Part shown: positions 1-7,920 of the stretch, in pieces | Position numbering within the stretch: the stretch's first letter is position 1 | How the letters are laid out: each line of letters starts with the position of its first letter | Assembly: GCF_900111895.1 (NCBI RefSeq) | Contig: NZ_FOKB01000007.1 | Span: forward strand, 266,816 to 330,815 | DNA from: Pseudomonas simiae | Lineage (GTDB): Bacteria; Pseudomonadota; Gammaproteobacteria; Pseudomonadales; Pseudomonadaceae | Length of the DNA stretch: 64,000 nucleotides | Direction: 5' to 3' | The notes under the pieces: generated by a model | Told to the model about the DNA's origin: nothing | The model's input: only the letters and a program-made list of their open reading frames with translations | Database searches by the model: none | Program-made: the position numbers and the translations under genes

Positions 1-188
1 TCGTCGAAAGGCTGGCGGCTACCGTCGGATTTGATCAGACGTGGCAATACCAGTTCGGCGGTTTCAAAGGTGGTGAAACGTTCACCGCAGGCCAGGCATT
101 CGCGCCGGCGACGCACTTGATCGCCCTCGGCGACCAGACGCGAGTCAATGACCTTGGTGTCGTTGGCACCGCAGAAGGGACAGTGCAT
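1..188 (-). CDS. nrdR: Transcriptional repressor NrdR (N-terminal part, cut by window edge)
   Basis: About 62 N-terminal residues of NrdR, the zinc-ribbon/ATP-cone repressor of ribonucleotide reductase genes; the remainder lies beyond the left edge. The ATG is at 188. The zinc ribbon is visible as CPFC (Cys3, Cys6) and CLAC (Cys31, Cys34), followed by GERFTTFE, which leads into the ATP-cone. The family is about 150 residues long, so roughly 60% is missing here only because of the window boundary. It is divergent from the lipoprotein gene that follows. Confidence 0.95.
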   Translation of the reverse strand, partial: MHCPFCGANDTKVIDSRLVAEGDQVRRRRECLACGERFTTFETAELVLPRLIKSDGSRQPFD

Positions 189-328
189 GGTGGGCAGGCA
201 ACAAATAAAGGGAGGGCCATGGTAGCGCATCCCCGTGGCAAGACAAGCCATAGCCTTTACGGTATATAGGCTGACTATTATGTTTCATATTTTTTTAGCC
301 ACGGATTTTGTCCTTTCTGGAGCCGTAC

Positions 329-784
329 ATGCAGTTACGACCACTTGTTTTGCTCACCCTGTTCAGTTTCCTGGTCGCCTGCAGCAGCGAAGCCCCCAAG
401 CCGGCCGCACCTCAACCCACTCCCGCGCAAGAGAAAAAAGTACCTGGCATTGAGGACCTGGGTCCCCTGCCCGCCTATCAACGGGAAATCAGCGGCAGCC
501 TGACCAACATTCCGGCGGGTGCCGAAGTCGAGATGGCGCTGCTGGTGATCGACGACCGTTCGCGCCCGCAACAATTGCTGGCCAGCAGCGTATTGAGCGG
601 CAACGGCAAGCCCCTGGCCTTTCGCCTGCGCTTCAACCCCGAAGCCTTCCCGGCCGGCGCGCGGGTTGAACTGCGTGGCCGCGCCAGCCAATCCGGCCAG
701 TTGATCCTGCACCTGCCCGCCGTGCGTGTGACCCAGGCGATCAACCAGTCCACCGGCCCCCTGCAACTCGTCAAGGCACCATGA
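329..784 (+). CDS. YbaY family lipoprotein
   Basis: A 151-residue lipoprotein. The signal peptide (MQLRPLVLLTLFSFLVAC) ends in the lipobox LVAC, with the acylated Cys at about residue 18 followed by SSE, which suggests outer-membrane sorting. After a Pro-rich linker comes a beta-rich domain of the YbaY/YscW type (residues about 45-150). I chose the ATG at 329 over an in-frame TTG at 308 because CTGGAG lies 7 bases upstream and it starts the signal peptide correctly. Its stop overlaps the start of the methyltransferase gene (ATGA), so the two are probably cotranscribed. Precise function is unknown. Confidence 0.75.
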   Translation: MQLRPLVLLTLFSFLVACSSEAPKPAAPQPTPAQEKKVPGIEDLGPLPAYQREISGSLTNIPAGAEVEMALLVIDDRSRPQQLLASSVLSGNGKPLAFRLRFNPEAFPAGARVELRGRASQSGQLILHLPAVRVTQAINQSTGPLQLVKAP

Positions 785-1437
785 CGCCACCGCTGGACCT
801 GCAAGCCGCGCTGAGCGGACTGATCGGCGACGCGCAACTGGTGCCCTGCCCGCTGCCGGGCACCGCGTTGTCGTTATGGCTGCTGGATGCGGACAACATG
901 GACCGTGCCTTCAGCCCCGAGGAAACCCGGCGCATCCTGCATGAACCGCCCTACTGGAGTTTTTGCTGGGCCAGCGGCCTGGCGCTGGCGCGGTACCTGG
1001 CGGCGAACCCTGAGTGGGTTGCGGGCAAGCGCGTGCTGGATTTTGGCGCGGGTTCAGGTGTTGCAGGGATTGCGGCGGCCAAGGCCGGCGCACGGGAAGT
1101 GGTGGCCTGCGACCTCGACCCACTGGCGTTGGCGTCCTGTCGAGCGAATGCCGAACTCAACGGCGTAGCACTGGGTTATTCGGCGGACTTCTTCGCCGAA
1201 GCCGACCGTTTCGACCTGATCCTGGTCGCCGATGTGCTCTACGACCGGGCGAACCTGCCGTTGCTGGATCAATTCTTGACCCGTGGCCGTGAAGCGTTGG
1301 TGGCGGATTCGCGGGTGAGGGATTTTCAGCACTCGGATTATCAGCGGCTGGAGATCCTTGATGCATTGACGTTGCCGGACTTGGCGGAGCCTTGGGAATT
1401 TCGCAAGGTAAGCCTGTACCATTCGCGGCGCGCATGA
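781..1437 (+). CDS. Class I SAM-dependent methyltransferase (ETFB-lysine/Nnt1-like)
   Basis: A 218-residue protein with the Rossmann methyltransferase signature: motif I VLDFGAGSGVAGIAA around residue 83, the acidic residue after strand 2 in VVACDLDPLAL, and motif IV DLILVADVLY. The short N-terminal segment containing PPYWSFCWASG is typical of the small protein-lysine methyltransferase group related to ETFB methyltransferase and eukaryotic METTL20/Nnt1. The substrate cannot be told from sequence. The start overlaps the preceding lipoprotein stop by 4 bases, indicating translational coupling. Confidence 0.8.
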   Translation: MTPPLDLQAALSGLIGDAQLVPCPLPGTALSLWLLDADNMDRAFSPEETRRILHEPPYWSFCWASGLALARYLAANPEWVAGKRVLDFGAGSGVAGIAAAKAGAREVVACDLDPLALASCRANAELNGVALGYSADFFAEADRFDLILVADVLYDRANLPLLDQFLTRGREALVADSRVRDFQHSDYQRLEILDALTLPDLAEPWEFRKVSLYHSRRA

Positions 1438-1441
1438 GACC

Positions 1442-1506
1442 TTCGCGAGCAAGCCCGCTCCCACACTTGGGCCCGTTCCCCTTGTGGGAGCGGACTTGCT
1501 CGCGAA
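1442..1506. repeat. REP-type inverted repeat
   Basis: Two arms of about 24 bases, at 1442-1465 and 1483-1506, are nearly perfect reverse complements. They carry the GCGAGCAAG...CTCCCACA core common in intergenic regions of the P. fluorescens group. The element sits between a methyltransferase stop and the cnoX start and could act as a terminator or stabiliser for the upstream transcript. Confidence 0.85.
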
Positions 1507-1588
1507 AGCGGTGCCAACTCCACCGCACTTTCAGCCAACCGCGCCAGCCCTTATAGTTGCCCCATTCCCGCTTTATTCGAGACGCCCG

Positions 1589-2461
1589 ATGAGTGAACCC
1601 ACGCCGTACATCTTCGATGTCACCACTGCCACGTTCGACCAGGCGGTAATCCAGAACTCCTTCGAGAAACCCGTGCTGGTGGATTTCTGGGCCGAGTGGT
1701 GCGCGCCCTGCAAGGCGTTGATGCCGATGCTCGCGAAGATTGCCGAGAGTTATCAGGGCGAGTTGCTGTTGGCCAAGGTCGATTGCGAGGCCGAGCAGGA
1801 CATCGTCGCGCGTTTTGGCATTCAAAGCCTGCCGACGGTGGTGCTGTTCAAGGATGGCCAGCCGGTGGACGGGTTTGCCGGGGCGCAGCCGGAGTCGGCG
1901 GTGCGGGCGCTGTTGGAGCCCCATGTACAGATGCCACCACCGGCGGCGGCGAATCCGTTGGAGCAGGCCCAGGCGTTGTTTGCCGAAGGTCGCATCAGCG
2001 ATGCCGAAGCGGTGCTGGTGGCGCTGTTGGGCGAGGACAATACCAACGCTGCGGCGCTGATCCTGTACGCACGCTGCCTGGCCGAACGCGGTGAATTGGG
2101 CGAAGCCCAGACCGTGCTGGACGCGGTTAAAAGCGACGACCACAAAGCCGCCCTCGCCGGTGCGAAGGCACAGATCACCTTCCTGCGTCAGGCTGCCGAC
2201 CTGCCGGACGCCGCCGACCTGAAAAGCCGCCTGGCGCAAAACCCGCAGGACGACGAAGCCGCCTATCAACTGGCGATCCAGCAACTGGCGCGTCAGCAGT
2301 ACGACGCGGCGCTGGAAGGTTTGCTCAAGCTGTTCATCCGCAACCGCAGCTACAGCGAAGGCCTGCCGCACAAGGCCTTGCTGCAGGTGTTCGAACTGCT
2401 GGGCAACGATCACCCACTGGTGACCGTGTACCGCCGCAAGTTGTTTGCCGCGCTGTACTAA
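1589..2461 (+). CDS. cnoX: Thioredoxin-TPR co-chaperone CnoX (YbbN)
   Basis: A 290-residue protein with an N-terminal thioredoxin fold (residues about 5-110; active-site WCAPC near residue 37, cis-Pro region SLPTVVLF). A C-terminal tetratricopeptide region follows (about 125-285), rich in A-L repeats such as QAQALFAEGRISDAE. This architecture and length match CnoX/YbbN, a holdase that protects proteins from chlorine stress and hands them to GroEL. The CXXC motif is intact here, whereas E. coli YbbN has SXXC. The start at 1589 gives the MSEPTPYIFDV N-terminus. The stop overlaps the convergent gene by 4 bases. Confidence 0.88.
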   Translation: MSEPTPYIFDVTTATFDQAVIQNSFEKPVLVDFWAEWCAPCKALMPMLAKIAESYQGELLLAKVDCEAEQDIVARFGIQSLPTVVLFKDGQPVDGFAGAQPESAVRALLEPHVQMPPPAAANPLEQAQALFAEGRISDAEAVLVALLGEDNTNAAALILYARCLAERGELGEAQTVLDAVKSDDHKAALAGAKAQITFLRQAADLPDAADLKSRLAQNPQDDEAAYQLAIQQLARQQYDAALEGLLKLFIRNRSYSEGLPHKALLQVFELLGNDHPLVTVYRRKLFAALY

Positions 2462-2805
2462 TCGCCGACCCAGCTGTACAGCGGCGTATCCCCGCCGCTG
2501 GCAACCTTCACCTGGGCGCTATGGCGCAGGCGCACCAACAGACGCTTGCCCGCCGAAGCGTCGCCGGCCAAGCCTTCCAACTGGTCAAGCAGCTCCAGGC
2601 CACTGAGTTGCCCTGCCTCGCGCAACAGGTCCTGGGCACTCTGCCATAGATCATCATTGTGTTTGACCGGAGCCACCGGCGCAGCCGTCGCGCTGGCCAC
2701 GGGCGTCGCCTGCAACTGTGCGCCCAGCCGCGCCCAGTCGCCGTCGTCCAGCTCCAGGGTCAAGTCCACCGGCAGGTCGCCGACGGTTCCACGAATTCGC
2801 AACAT
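2458..2805 (-). CDS. Conserved hypothetical protein, 115 aa
   Basis: Small cytosolic protein of 115 residues starting MLRIRGTVGDLPVDLTL, with an acidic, Asp-rich first third and a Leu-rich helical second half (QDLLREAGQLSGLELLDQL). I chose the ATG at 2805 because GGAG stands about 8 bases upstream; the longer frame to 2937 runs over the region upstream of the zinc operon. No signal peptide, membrane segment or known motif is seen. It is convergent with cnoX and divergent from the zinc operon. Function unknown. Confidence 0.65.
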   Translation of the reverse strand: MLRIRGTVGDLPVDLTLELDDGDWARLGAQLQATPVASATAAPVAPVKHNDDLWQSAQDLLREAGQLSGLELLDQLEGLAGDASAGKRLLVRLRHSAQVKVASGGDTPLYSWVGD

Positions 2806-2889
2806 CGTCCTTACTCCTGCAGTTTTCTGACAGGCATGCTCCCATGCGGCTTGCGCAACGCCAAGCGGGCGGTCAAACTCTGGGCACAT

Positions 2890-2909
2890 TGTTATAAGAT
2901 CACATAACA
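2890..2909. promoter_or_regulatory. Candidate Zur operator
   Basis: TGTTAT-N8-ATAACA with a GATC centre: 16 of 20 positions are palindromic. It lies 27 bases before the start of the His-rich zinc-related gene. The arms resemble the TGTTAT...ATAACA arms of gammaproteobacterial Zur boxes. Zur control of the homologous PA4063-PA4066 operon in P. aeruginosa makes this likely, but assignment here is inference. Confidence 0.55.
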
Positions 2910-2935
2910 AAACTTTCATGTTCTGGAGCCTTCTC

Positions 2936-3538
2936 ATGCGCCGTCTGTTGCTTGCTTTGCCGTTTGCCCTGCTGCCATTGGCGGTTGCCCACGCTCATGA
3001 TGATCACGACCATGAACACGCTAGCCTTGGTGCCCATGAACACGGCGTGGGCCGTCTCAACGCGGTGCTCGACGGCCAGGCCCTGGAGCTGGAGCTGGAT
3101 AGCCCGGCAATGAATCTGGTGGGTTTCGAACACCTGGCCACCACCCCGGCAGACAAAGCCAAGGTCGCCGCCGTGCGCAAACAGCTGGAAAACCCTGTCG
3201 CCCTGTTCAACCTGCCTAAGGCCGCCGGTTGTGTGGTCAGCAGCCAGGCACTCAACAGCCCGCTGTTCGGCGACAAGCCCGAGGCCGACCATGATGACGA
3301 TGATGACCACGCCACCGACGGCAAAGGCGCGGCCGCCCACGAACACCATCACGACCACAGCGAAATCCACGCCCACTACCAATTCACCTGCGCCACGCCG
3401 ACGGCCTTGAGCAACCTCGACCTGACCCAGGTGTTCAAGACCTTCCCCGCCACCCAGAAAATTCAGGTACAACTGATCGGCCCGAGCGGCCAGCAAGGGG
3501 TTGACGCAACGGCCACAGCAGCCACCCTGAAGTTCTGA
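2936..3538 (+). CDS. ZrgA-like (DUF2796) periplasmic zinc-binding protein
   Basis: A 200-residue exported protein. The signal peptide MRRLLLALPFALLPLAVAHA is followed by a His/Asp-rich N-terminus (HDDHDHEHAS) and a second His/Asp-rich loop around residues 118-145 (DHDDDDDHA, HEHHHDHSEIHAHY), the expected metal-binding segments. This matches DUF2796/ZrgA proteins tied to zinc uptake. The start at 2936 is preferred to 2918 because CTGGAG precedes it. It is first in an operon with an ABC ATPase, an FtsX-like permease and a DUF3299 protein, the same set as PA4063-PA4066 of P. aeruginosa, which is induced by zinc starvation. Confidence 0.82.
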   Translation: MRRLLLALPFALLPLAVAHAHDDHDHEHASLGAHEHGVGRLNAVLDGQALELELDSPAMNLVGFEHLATTPADKAKVAAVRKQLENPVALFNLPKAAGCVVSSQALNSPLFGDKPEADHDDDDDHATDGKGAAAHEHHHDHSEIHAHYQFTCATPTALSNLDLTQVFKTFPATQKIQVQLIGPSGQQGVDATATAATLKF

Positions 3539-3544
3539 TTTGGC

Positions 3545-3632
3545 TGTGGGAGCTGGCTTGCCTGCGAAGGGATCGCCTCGGTCTGTCTGCAAAAACCGAG
3601 TCGCCCGTATCGCAGGCAAGCCAGCTCCCACA
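3545..3632. repeat. REP-type inverted repeat pair
   Basis: Arms at 3545-3567 and 3610-3632 are exact reverse complements built on TGTGGGAGCTGGCTTGCC, separated by 42 bases. They lie between the zinc-binding protein gene and the ABC ATPase gene, so the transcript of the operon would contain this long hairpin; it could lower expression of the transporter genes relative to the first gene. Confidence 0.85.
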
Positions 3633-3676
3633 ATGGATCGGCGTCATTTTCCACCACCAGGCAATACTGATCCCCC

Positions 3677-4387
3677 ATGACCCACGCATTGATCGAACTG
3701 TCTGACCTGGGCTTCAACTGGCCCAATCACCCACAGTTGCTGGACATCCCTGCGTTCCGCCTGGAAGCAGGAGAAACCCTGTTTCTCAAGGGCCCGAGCG
3801 GCAGTGGCAAAACCACATTGCTGGGCCTGCTTGGCGGGGTGCAGAAACCCAGCCGGGGCAGTATCCGCCTGCTCGGCCAGGAACTGACCGAGCTTTCGGC
3901 TGGCGCGCGCGATCGTTTTCGCGTCGACCACACCGGCTACATTTTCCAGCAGTTCAACCTGCTGCCGTTCTTGTCGGTACGCGAGAACGTCGAGTTGCCC
4001 TGCCACTTTTCCACACTGCGTGCGCAACGGGCGAAACAGCGCCACGGCAGTGTCGACCAGGCCGCCGCCGCTTTACTCGCGCACCTGGGATTGAAAGACA
4101 AATCCCTGCTGGAGCGCCGCGCCGACTCACTTTCCATCGGCCAGCAGCAGCGGGTGGCCGCCGCCCGTGCGTTGATCGGCCAACCGGAACTGGTGATCGC
4201 CGACGAACCCACCTCGGCCCTGGACCACGACGCCCGCGAAGCCTTCCTACAGCTGTTGTTTGCCGAATGCCGTGAGGCCGGCGCCAGCCTGTTGTTTGTC
4301 AGCCATGACCAGAGCCTGGCTTCGTTGTTCGACCGCAACCTGTCGCTGGCCGAACTCAATCGCGCCGCCACGCCCGCAGAGGTTTGA
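3677..4387 (+). CDS. ABC transporter ATP-binding protein (LolD/MacB type)
   Basis: A 236-residue ABC ATPase with Walker A GPSGSGKTTLLG near residue 39, Q-loop FQQFNLLPFL near 95, signature LSIGQQQRVAAARAL near 155 and Walker B LVIADEPTSALD near 175. The length and sequence type match the LolD/MacB/FtsE family, which works with FtsX-like permeases rather than importers that use six-helix permeases. The next gene (one base away) encodes such a permease. It is part of the zinc-related operon; transport substrate is not known. Confidence 0.88.
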   Translation: MTHALIELSDLGFNWPNHPQLLDIPAFRLEAGETLFLKGPSGSGKTTLLGLLGGVQKPSRGSIRLLGQELTELSAGARDRFRVDHTGYIFQQFNLLPFLSVRENVELPCHFSTLRAQRAKQRHGSVDQAAAALLAHLGLKDKSLLERRADSLSIGQQQRVAAARALIGQPELVIADEPTSALDHDAREAFLQLLFAECREAGASLLFVSHDQSLASLFDRNLSLAELNRAATPAEV

Positions 4388-4388
4388 G

Positions 4389-5654
4389 ATGTATCTGTTC
4401 CGTCTAGCCATGGCCAGCCTGGCTAACCGCCGCTTTACCGCGATCCTCACCGCATTCGCCATCGCCCTGTCGGTGTGCCTGTTGCTGGCGGTGGAGCGCG
4501 TGCGCGTTGAGGCGCGCAACAGTTTCGCCAGCACCATCAGCGGCACCGACCTGATCGTCGGTGCGCGCTCAGGTTCGGTGAACCTGCTGCTGTACTCGGT
4601 GTTCCGCATTGGCAATGCCACCAACAACATCCGCTGGGACAGCTTCGAGCATTTCGCCGCCAGCCCTCAGGTGAAATGGGCGATCCCGATTTCCCTCGGC
4701 GACTCCCATCGCGGCTACCGTGTGATGGGCACCAATGAATCCTACTTCGAACATTACCAATACGGCCGCAAGCAAAACCTCGAACTGGCCAGCGGACGCG
4801 CCTTCGCCACCGACCCGTTTGAAGTGGTGCTCGGTGCAGAAGTCGCCGACGCGTTGCATTACAAACTCGGCGACAAACTGGTGCTGGCCCACGGCGTAGC
4901 CGTGGTCAGCCTGGTGAAGCACGATGACAAGCCCTTCACCGTAGTCGGCATCCTCAAGCGCACCGGCACACCGGTGGATCGCACGTTGCACATCAGCCTC
5001 GGCGGCATGGAGGCGATCCACATCGACTGGCACAACGGCGTGCCGGCCCAGGGCAAAGGCCGCATCAGTGCCGACCAGGCGCGCAACATGGACCTCACGC
5101 CGCAGGCCATCACCGCGTTCATGCTGGGCCTGAACAACAAGATTTCCACCTTCGCCCTGCAACGGGAAATCAACGAGTTCCGTGGCGAGCCGATGCTGGC
5201 GATCCTGCCCGGCGTGGCGCTGCAAGAGTTATGGAGCATGATGGGCACCGCCGAAAAAGCGCTGTTCGTGATCTCGCTGTTCGTGGTGCTTACCGGCTTG
5301 ATCGGCATGCTCACAGCGATCCTCACCAGCCTCAACGAACGCCGCCGCGAAATGGCGATTTTGCGCTCTGTAGGTGCGCGCCCTTGGCATATCGCGACGT
5401 TGCTAATCTTCGAAGCCTTCGCCCTGGCGCTGTCCGGCGTGGTAGCCGGCGTTGGTTTGCTTTACGTGTGCATCGCCGCCTCACGCGGGTATCTGCAGGC
5501 CAATTACGGCCTGGACCTGCCGATGTCCTGGCCGAGCGAATATGAATGGACGCTGCTCGCCGGTATCCTGGCCGCCGCACTGTTGATGGGCAGCGTGCCC
5601 GCGTGGCGTGCCTATCGGCAATCCCTGGCCGATGGCCTGTCCATACGTTTATGA
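4389..5654 (+). CDS. ABC transporter permease, FtsX/MacB-like
   Basis: A 421-residue inner-membrane protein starting MYLFRLAMASLANRRFTAI. One membrane helix near residues 16-36 is followed by a large periplasmic MacB-type core (about 40-275) and three C-terminal helices (about 290-415) including the typical LNERRREMAILRSVGARP segment. It starts one base after the ATPase stop, so the two form one complex of the mechanotransmission (type VII) ABC class. With the ZrgA-like and DUF3299 proteins it probably handles a zinc-related envelope function; not a classical ZnuBC importer. Confidence 0.86.
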   Translation: MYLFRLAMASLANRRFTAILTAFAIALSVCLLLAVERVRVEARNSFASTISGTDLIVGARSGSVNLLLYSVFRIGNATNNIRWDSFEHFAASPQVKWAIPISLGDSHRGYRVMGTNESYFEHYQYGRKQNLELASGRAFATDPFEVVLGAEVADALHYKLGDKLVLAHGVAVVSLVKHDDKPFTVVGILKRTGTPVDRTLHISLGGMEAIHIDWHNGVPAQGKGRISADQARNMDLTPQAITAFMLGLNNKISTFALQREINEFRGEPMLAILPGVALQELWSMMGTAEKALFVISLFVVLTGLIGMLTAILTSLNERRREMAILRSVGARPWHIATLLIFEAFALALSGVVAGVGLLYVCIAASRGYLQANYGLDLPMSWPSEYEWTLLAGILAAALLMGSVPAWRAYRQSLADGLSIRL

Positions 5655-5665
5655 GGAAGGCCTTG

Positions 5666-6178
5666 ATGCGTCGCGTCCTGTTTGCATTGTTTCTGCTGAT
5701 CGCGCTGCCCGCCTGGGCCGCCGAGCCCAAAGAGCTGACCTGGTCGGAACTGATCCCACCGGATGCCGAGCCGGAAGTGCCGAACATGCAACCGCTGCAC
5801 AATCTCTCCGGCATGGCGGATGCCCTGGAGTCGGCACCGGCTGCCAAGCAGGAAATGCCCAACGCGCCGGTGGTGCCAGGGCTCAATGGCCAGCACATTC
5901 GCTTGCCCGGCTACATCGTGCCACTGGAGGTCAGCGAAAACGGGCGCACCACCGAGTTCTTGCTGGTGCCGTATTTCGGCGCGTGCATCCATGTCCCGCC
6001 GCCGCCCTCGAACCAGATCGTGCATGTCAAAAGCGAAATCGGCGTGAAACTCGATGAGCTGTACCAGCCGTACTGGATCGAAGGCGCGATGCAGGTCAAG
6101 CCATCCACCAGCGAGCTGGCCGATGCCGGTTACCAGATGGAAGCCGAGAAGATTTACATGTACGAACTGCCGGAATAG
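5666..6178 (+). CDS. DUF3299 periplasmic protein
   Basis: A 170-residue exported protein with signal peptide MRRVLFALFLLIALPAWA. The mature part contains LPGYIVPLE, FLLVPYFGACIHVPPPP and a C-terminal MEAEKIYMYELPE, the conserved features of DUF3299. I chose the ATG at 5666 because AGGAAGG lies just upstream, overlapping the permease stop; an ATG at 5651 is possible. It is the last gene of the zinc-related operon and corresponds to the PA4066 position in P. aeruginosa. The single conserved Cys and HVPPPP motif might bind metal (inference). Confidence 0.8.
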   Translation: MRRVLFALFLLIALPAWAAEPKELTWSELIPPDAEPEVPNMQPLHNLSGMADALESAPAAKQEMPNAPVVPGLNGQHIRLPGYIVPLEVSENGRTTEFLLVPYFGACIHVPPPPSNQIVHVKSEIGVKLDELYQPYWIEGAMQVKPSTSELADAGYQMEAEKIYMYELPE

Positions 6179-6195
6179 CGCTGATCGCCCTTTCA

Positions 6196-6209
6196 TTGAG
6201 CTGAGTCAA
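6196..6209. promoter_or_regulatory. Candidate ANR/FNR half-site pair
   Basis: TTGA-N6-TCAA, the spacing of an FNR/ANR box (consensus TTGAT-N4-ATCAA), 64 bases before the oprG start. The inner T/A of each half-site is missing, so it is degenerate. P. aeruginosa oprG is known to depend on ANR, which is the reason to list it. Confidence 0.4.
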
Positions 6210-6272
6210 AAGACCGGGCGGAACGATCTTTACCATTGGACGTACAACTTTTAAACGTCCTTTGGAGCTCCC

Positions 6273-6971
6273 ATGAACAAGTCTCTGCTCGGCGCGTCCC
6301 TCTTCGCGCTCGCCCTCGTCGCCCCCGTCGTACACGCTCATGAAGCGGGTGACATTCTGGTGCGTGCCGGTGCAATCACCGTGAACCCGAAGGCGGACAG
6401 CGGTCACGTCAAAGTTGACCAGGGTCCATTGGCGGGCGCCAACCTGGGCGGCAAGGCGACCATGAGCAGCGATACCCAACTGGGTCTGAACTTCGCCTAC
6501 ATGCTGACCAACCACGTCGGTATCGAACTGCTGGCCGCGACGCCGTTCGAGCATGATGTGAAGATCAAGAACACCGCCCTTGGCGCCGCCAACGGCAAGC
6601 TCGGTACCCTGAAACACCTGCCGCCGACCCTGAGCATCGTGTACTACCCACTGGACAACAAGTCGGCCTTCCAGCCGTACGTGGGCGCCGGTATCAACTA
6701 CACCTGGATCTACGACGAACACGTCGGCAGCCGTGCTCAAGGCGCCGGCTTCAGCAACTTCAAGGCTGAAAACTCCTGGGGCTGGGCCGCGCAGATTGGC
6801 GCGGACTACATGATCAACGACAAGTGGATGATCAACGCCCAGGCGCGCTATATCGACATCAGCACCAAGGCGACCGTGGACAACAATGCCCTAGGCCAAG
6901 GCACCCGCGCCAAGGTCAATGTGGACGTGGATCCGATGGTTTACATGGTGGGTATCGGCTACAAGTTCTAA
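6273..6971 (+). CDS. oprG: Outer membrane protein OprG (OmpW family)
   Basis: A 232-residue outer-membrane beta-barrel. The signal peptide MNKSLLGASLFALALVAPVVHA is cut before HEAGDILVRAG, the conserved OmpW N-terminus. Alternating hydrophobic strands end in VDPMVYMVGIGYKF with a terminal Phe, the usual BAM recognition residue. OmpW/OprG forms a small eight-stranded channel with a hydrophobic lateral gate. In P. aeruginosa oprG (PA4067) also follows the PA4063-PA4066 zinc operon, so the neighbourhood supports orthology. A strong hairpin follows at 6988-7020. Confidence 0.9.
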   Translation: MNKSLLGASLFALALVAPVVHAHEAGDILVRAGAITVNPKADSGHVKVDQGPLAGANLGGKATMSSDTQLGLNFAYMLTNHVGIELLAATPFEHDVKIKNTALGAANGKLGTLKHLPPTLSIVYYPLDNKSAFQPYVGAGINYTWIYDEHVGSRAQGAGFSNFKAENSWGWAAQIGADYMINDKWMINAQARYIDISTKATVDNNALGQGTRAKVNVDVDPMVYMVGIGYKF

Positions 6972-6987
6972 GCAACACTGCATAACC

Positions 6988-7020
6988 AATGTGGGAGCGG
7001 CGCACCGCCGCTCCCACATT
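6988..7020 (+). terminator. 15-bp perfect hairpin, terminator/REP-like
   Basis: Arms 6988-7002 and 7006-7020 are perfect complements with a 3-base loop; the core TGTGGGAGCGGCG is REP-like. TTTGGTTTT follows the right arm, so it can end transcription from oprG and, from the other side, from the convergent epimerase-like gene. Confidence 0.75.
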
Positions 7021-7035
7021 TGGTTTTGCGTGTAT

Positions 7036-7920
7036 TCAGCTGTGGCGGTAGAAACGATCCAGCAACGCCGGCAGCCCGGCCCGCCATGCCCGTGGCTTGA
7101 TGCCGAAGGTGTGGAGGATTTTCTTGCAGGCGAGCACCGCGTGTTGCGGTTCTTCGCTCGCATCCGGCCGGGCCGCGTGGGCCTGGGCGGTGGGGGATTC
7201 GATCGCCAGTAGATGGTAGCTGCGCGCTTCGGTGAGGATCGCCTGGCCCAGCGCCAACGGCGTGGTCGCCTCTTGGCCGGCATAGTGATAGGTGCCCCAC
7301 AGCGGCGCCGCACAATCGAGCTGCTTGAGCACCGAGATGATCACCCGCGCGGCATCGTCCACCGGCGTCGGATTGCCGCGACGGTCGTCCGCCATCAGCA
7401 ATTCATCCGGTTTCTCCGCCCGGGCCAGGAAGCGCCCGAGGGTGCCGTCAGCGCTGTCATCCAGCAGCCAGCCAAACCGTAGCAACACATGTTGCGGGCA
7501 GGTGGCGCGCACACTTTGCTCGATGCGCCACAACGCCTGGCCGCGCAGGCCCAGGGGCACCGGCTCGTCCTTTTCGCTGTAGGCGGTAGCGCGGGAGCCA
7601 TCGAACACGCGGTAGCTGGACGGTTGCAGCAGGGTGATGTTGTGGTGCTGGCACAGCTCGGCCAGGCGCTCGATGGCGAACTCTTGGCCAGCCAGGCGGG
7701 TTTCGCTGACCGCTTCGGCCTGGAACCAGTCGAAATAGTAGGCGAGGTTGATCAACGCATCGGGACGGGTGTCGTCGAGCAATTGGGTGAGGCTCGCGGC
7801 ATCCCAGCCGTCTTGGGGCGGTTTGGGTGCGAGGAAACCGATGTCTTCCTCTGCACCGAGGCGAATCAGCGCCTGCCCGAGGGCATTCCCGCCGCCCAGT
7901 AACATAAGGCGCATTCGCAT
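7036..7920 (-). CDS. NAD(P)-dependent sugar reductase/epimerase family protein (RmlD-like)
   Basis: A 294-residue protein with an N-terminal dinucleotide-binding fold: MRLMLLGGGNALGQALIRLG is a GxGxxG-like loop. SSYRVFDGSR in the middle takes the position of the catalytic S/T-Y region of the RmlD/dTDP-4-dehydrorhamnose reductase group. The expected YxxxK is replaced by Y-S-E-K-D (AYSEKDEP), as in RmlD-like and MAT2B proteins. It sits beside oprG as PA4068 does in P. aeruginosa. The substrate is not predictable. There are Met codons at 7920 and 7914; neither has a good Shine-Dalgarno. Confidence 0.75.
   Translation of the reverse strand: MRMRLMLLGGGNALGQALIRLGAEEDIGFLAPKPPQDGWDAASLTQLLDDTRPDALINLAYYFDWFQAEAVSETRLAGQEFAIERLAELCQHHNITLLQPSSYRVFDGSRATAYSEKDEPVPLGLRGQALWRIEQSVRATCPQHVLLRFGWLLDDSADGTLGRFLARAEKPDELLMADDRRGNPTPVDDAARVIISVLKQLDCAAPLWGTYHYAGQEATTPLALGQAILTEARSYHLLAIESPTAQAHAARPDASEEPQHAVLACKKILHTFGIKPRAWRAGLPALLDRFYRHS

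Noticed and set aside
1157..2413. 418-codon minus-strand frame opposite the methyltransferase and cnoX
   Set aside because: Antisense shadow of GC-rich genes; it crosses two clear genes and an intergenic REP, and the translation shows no family features.
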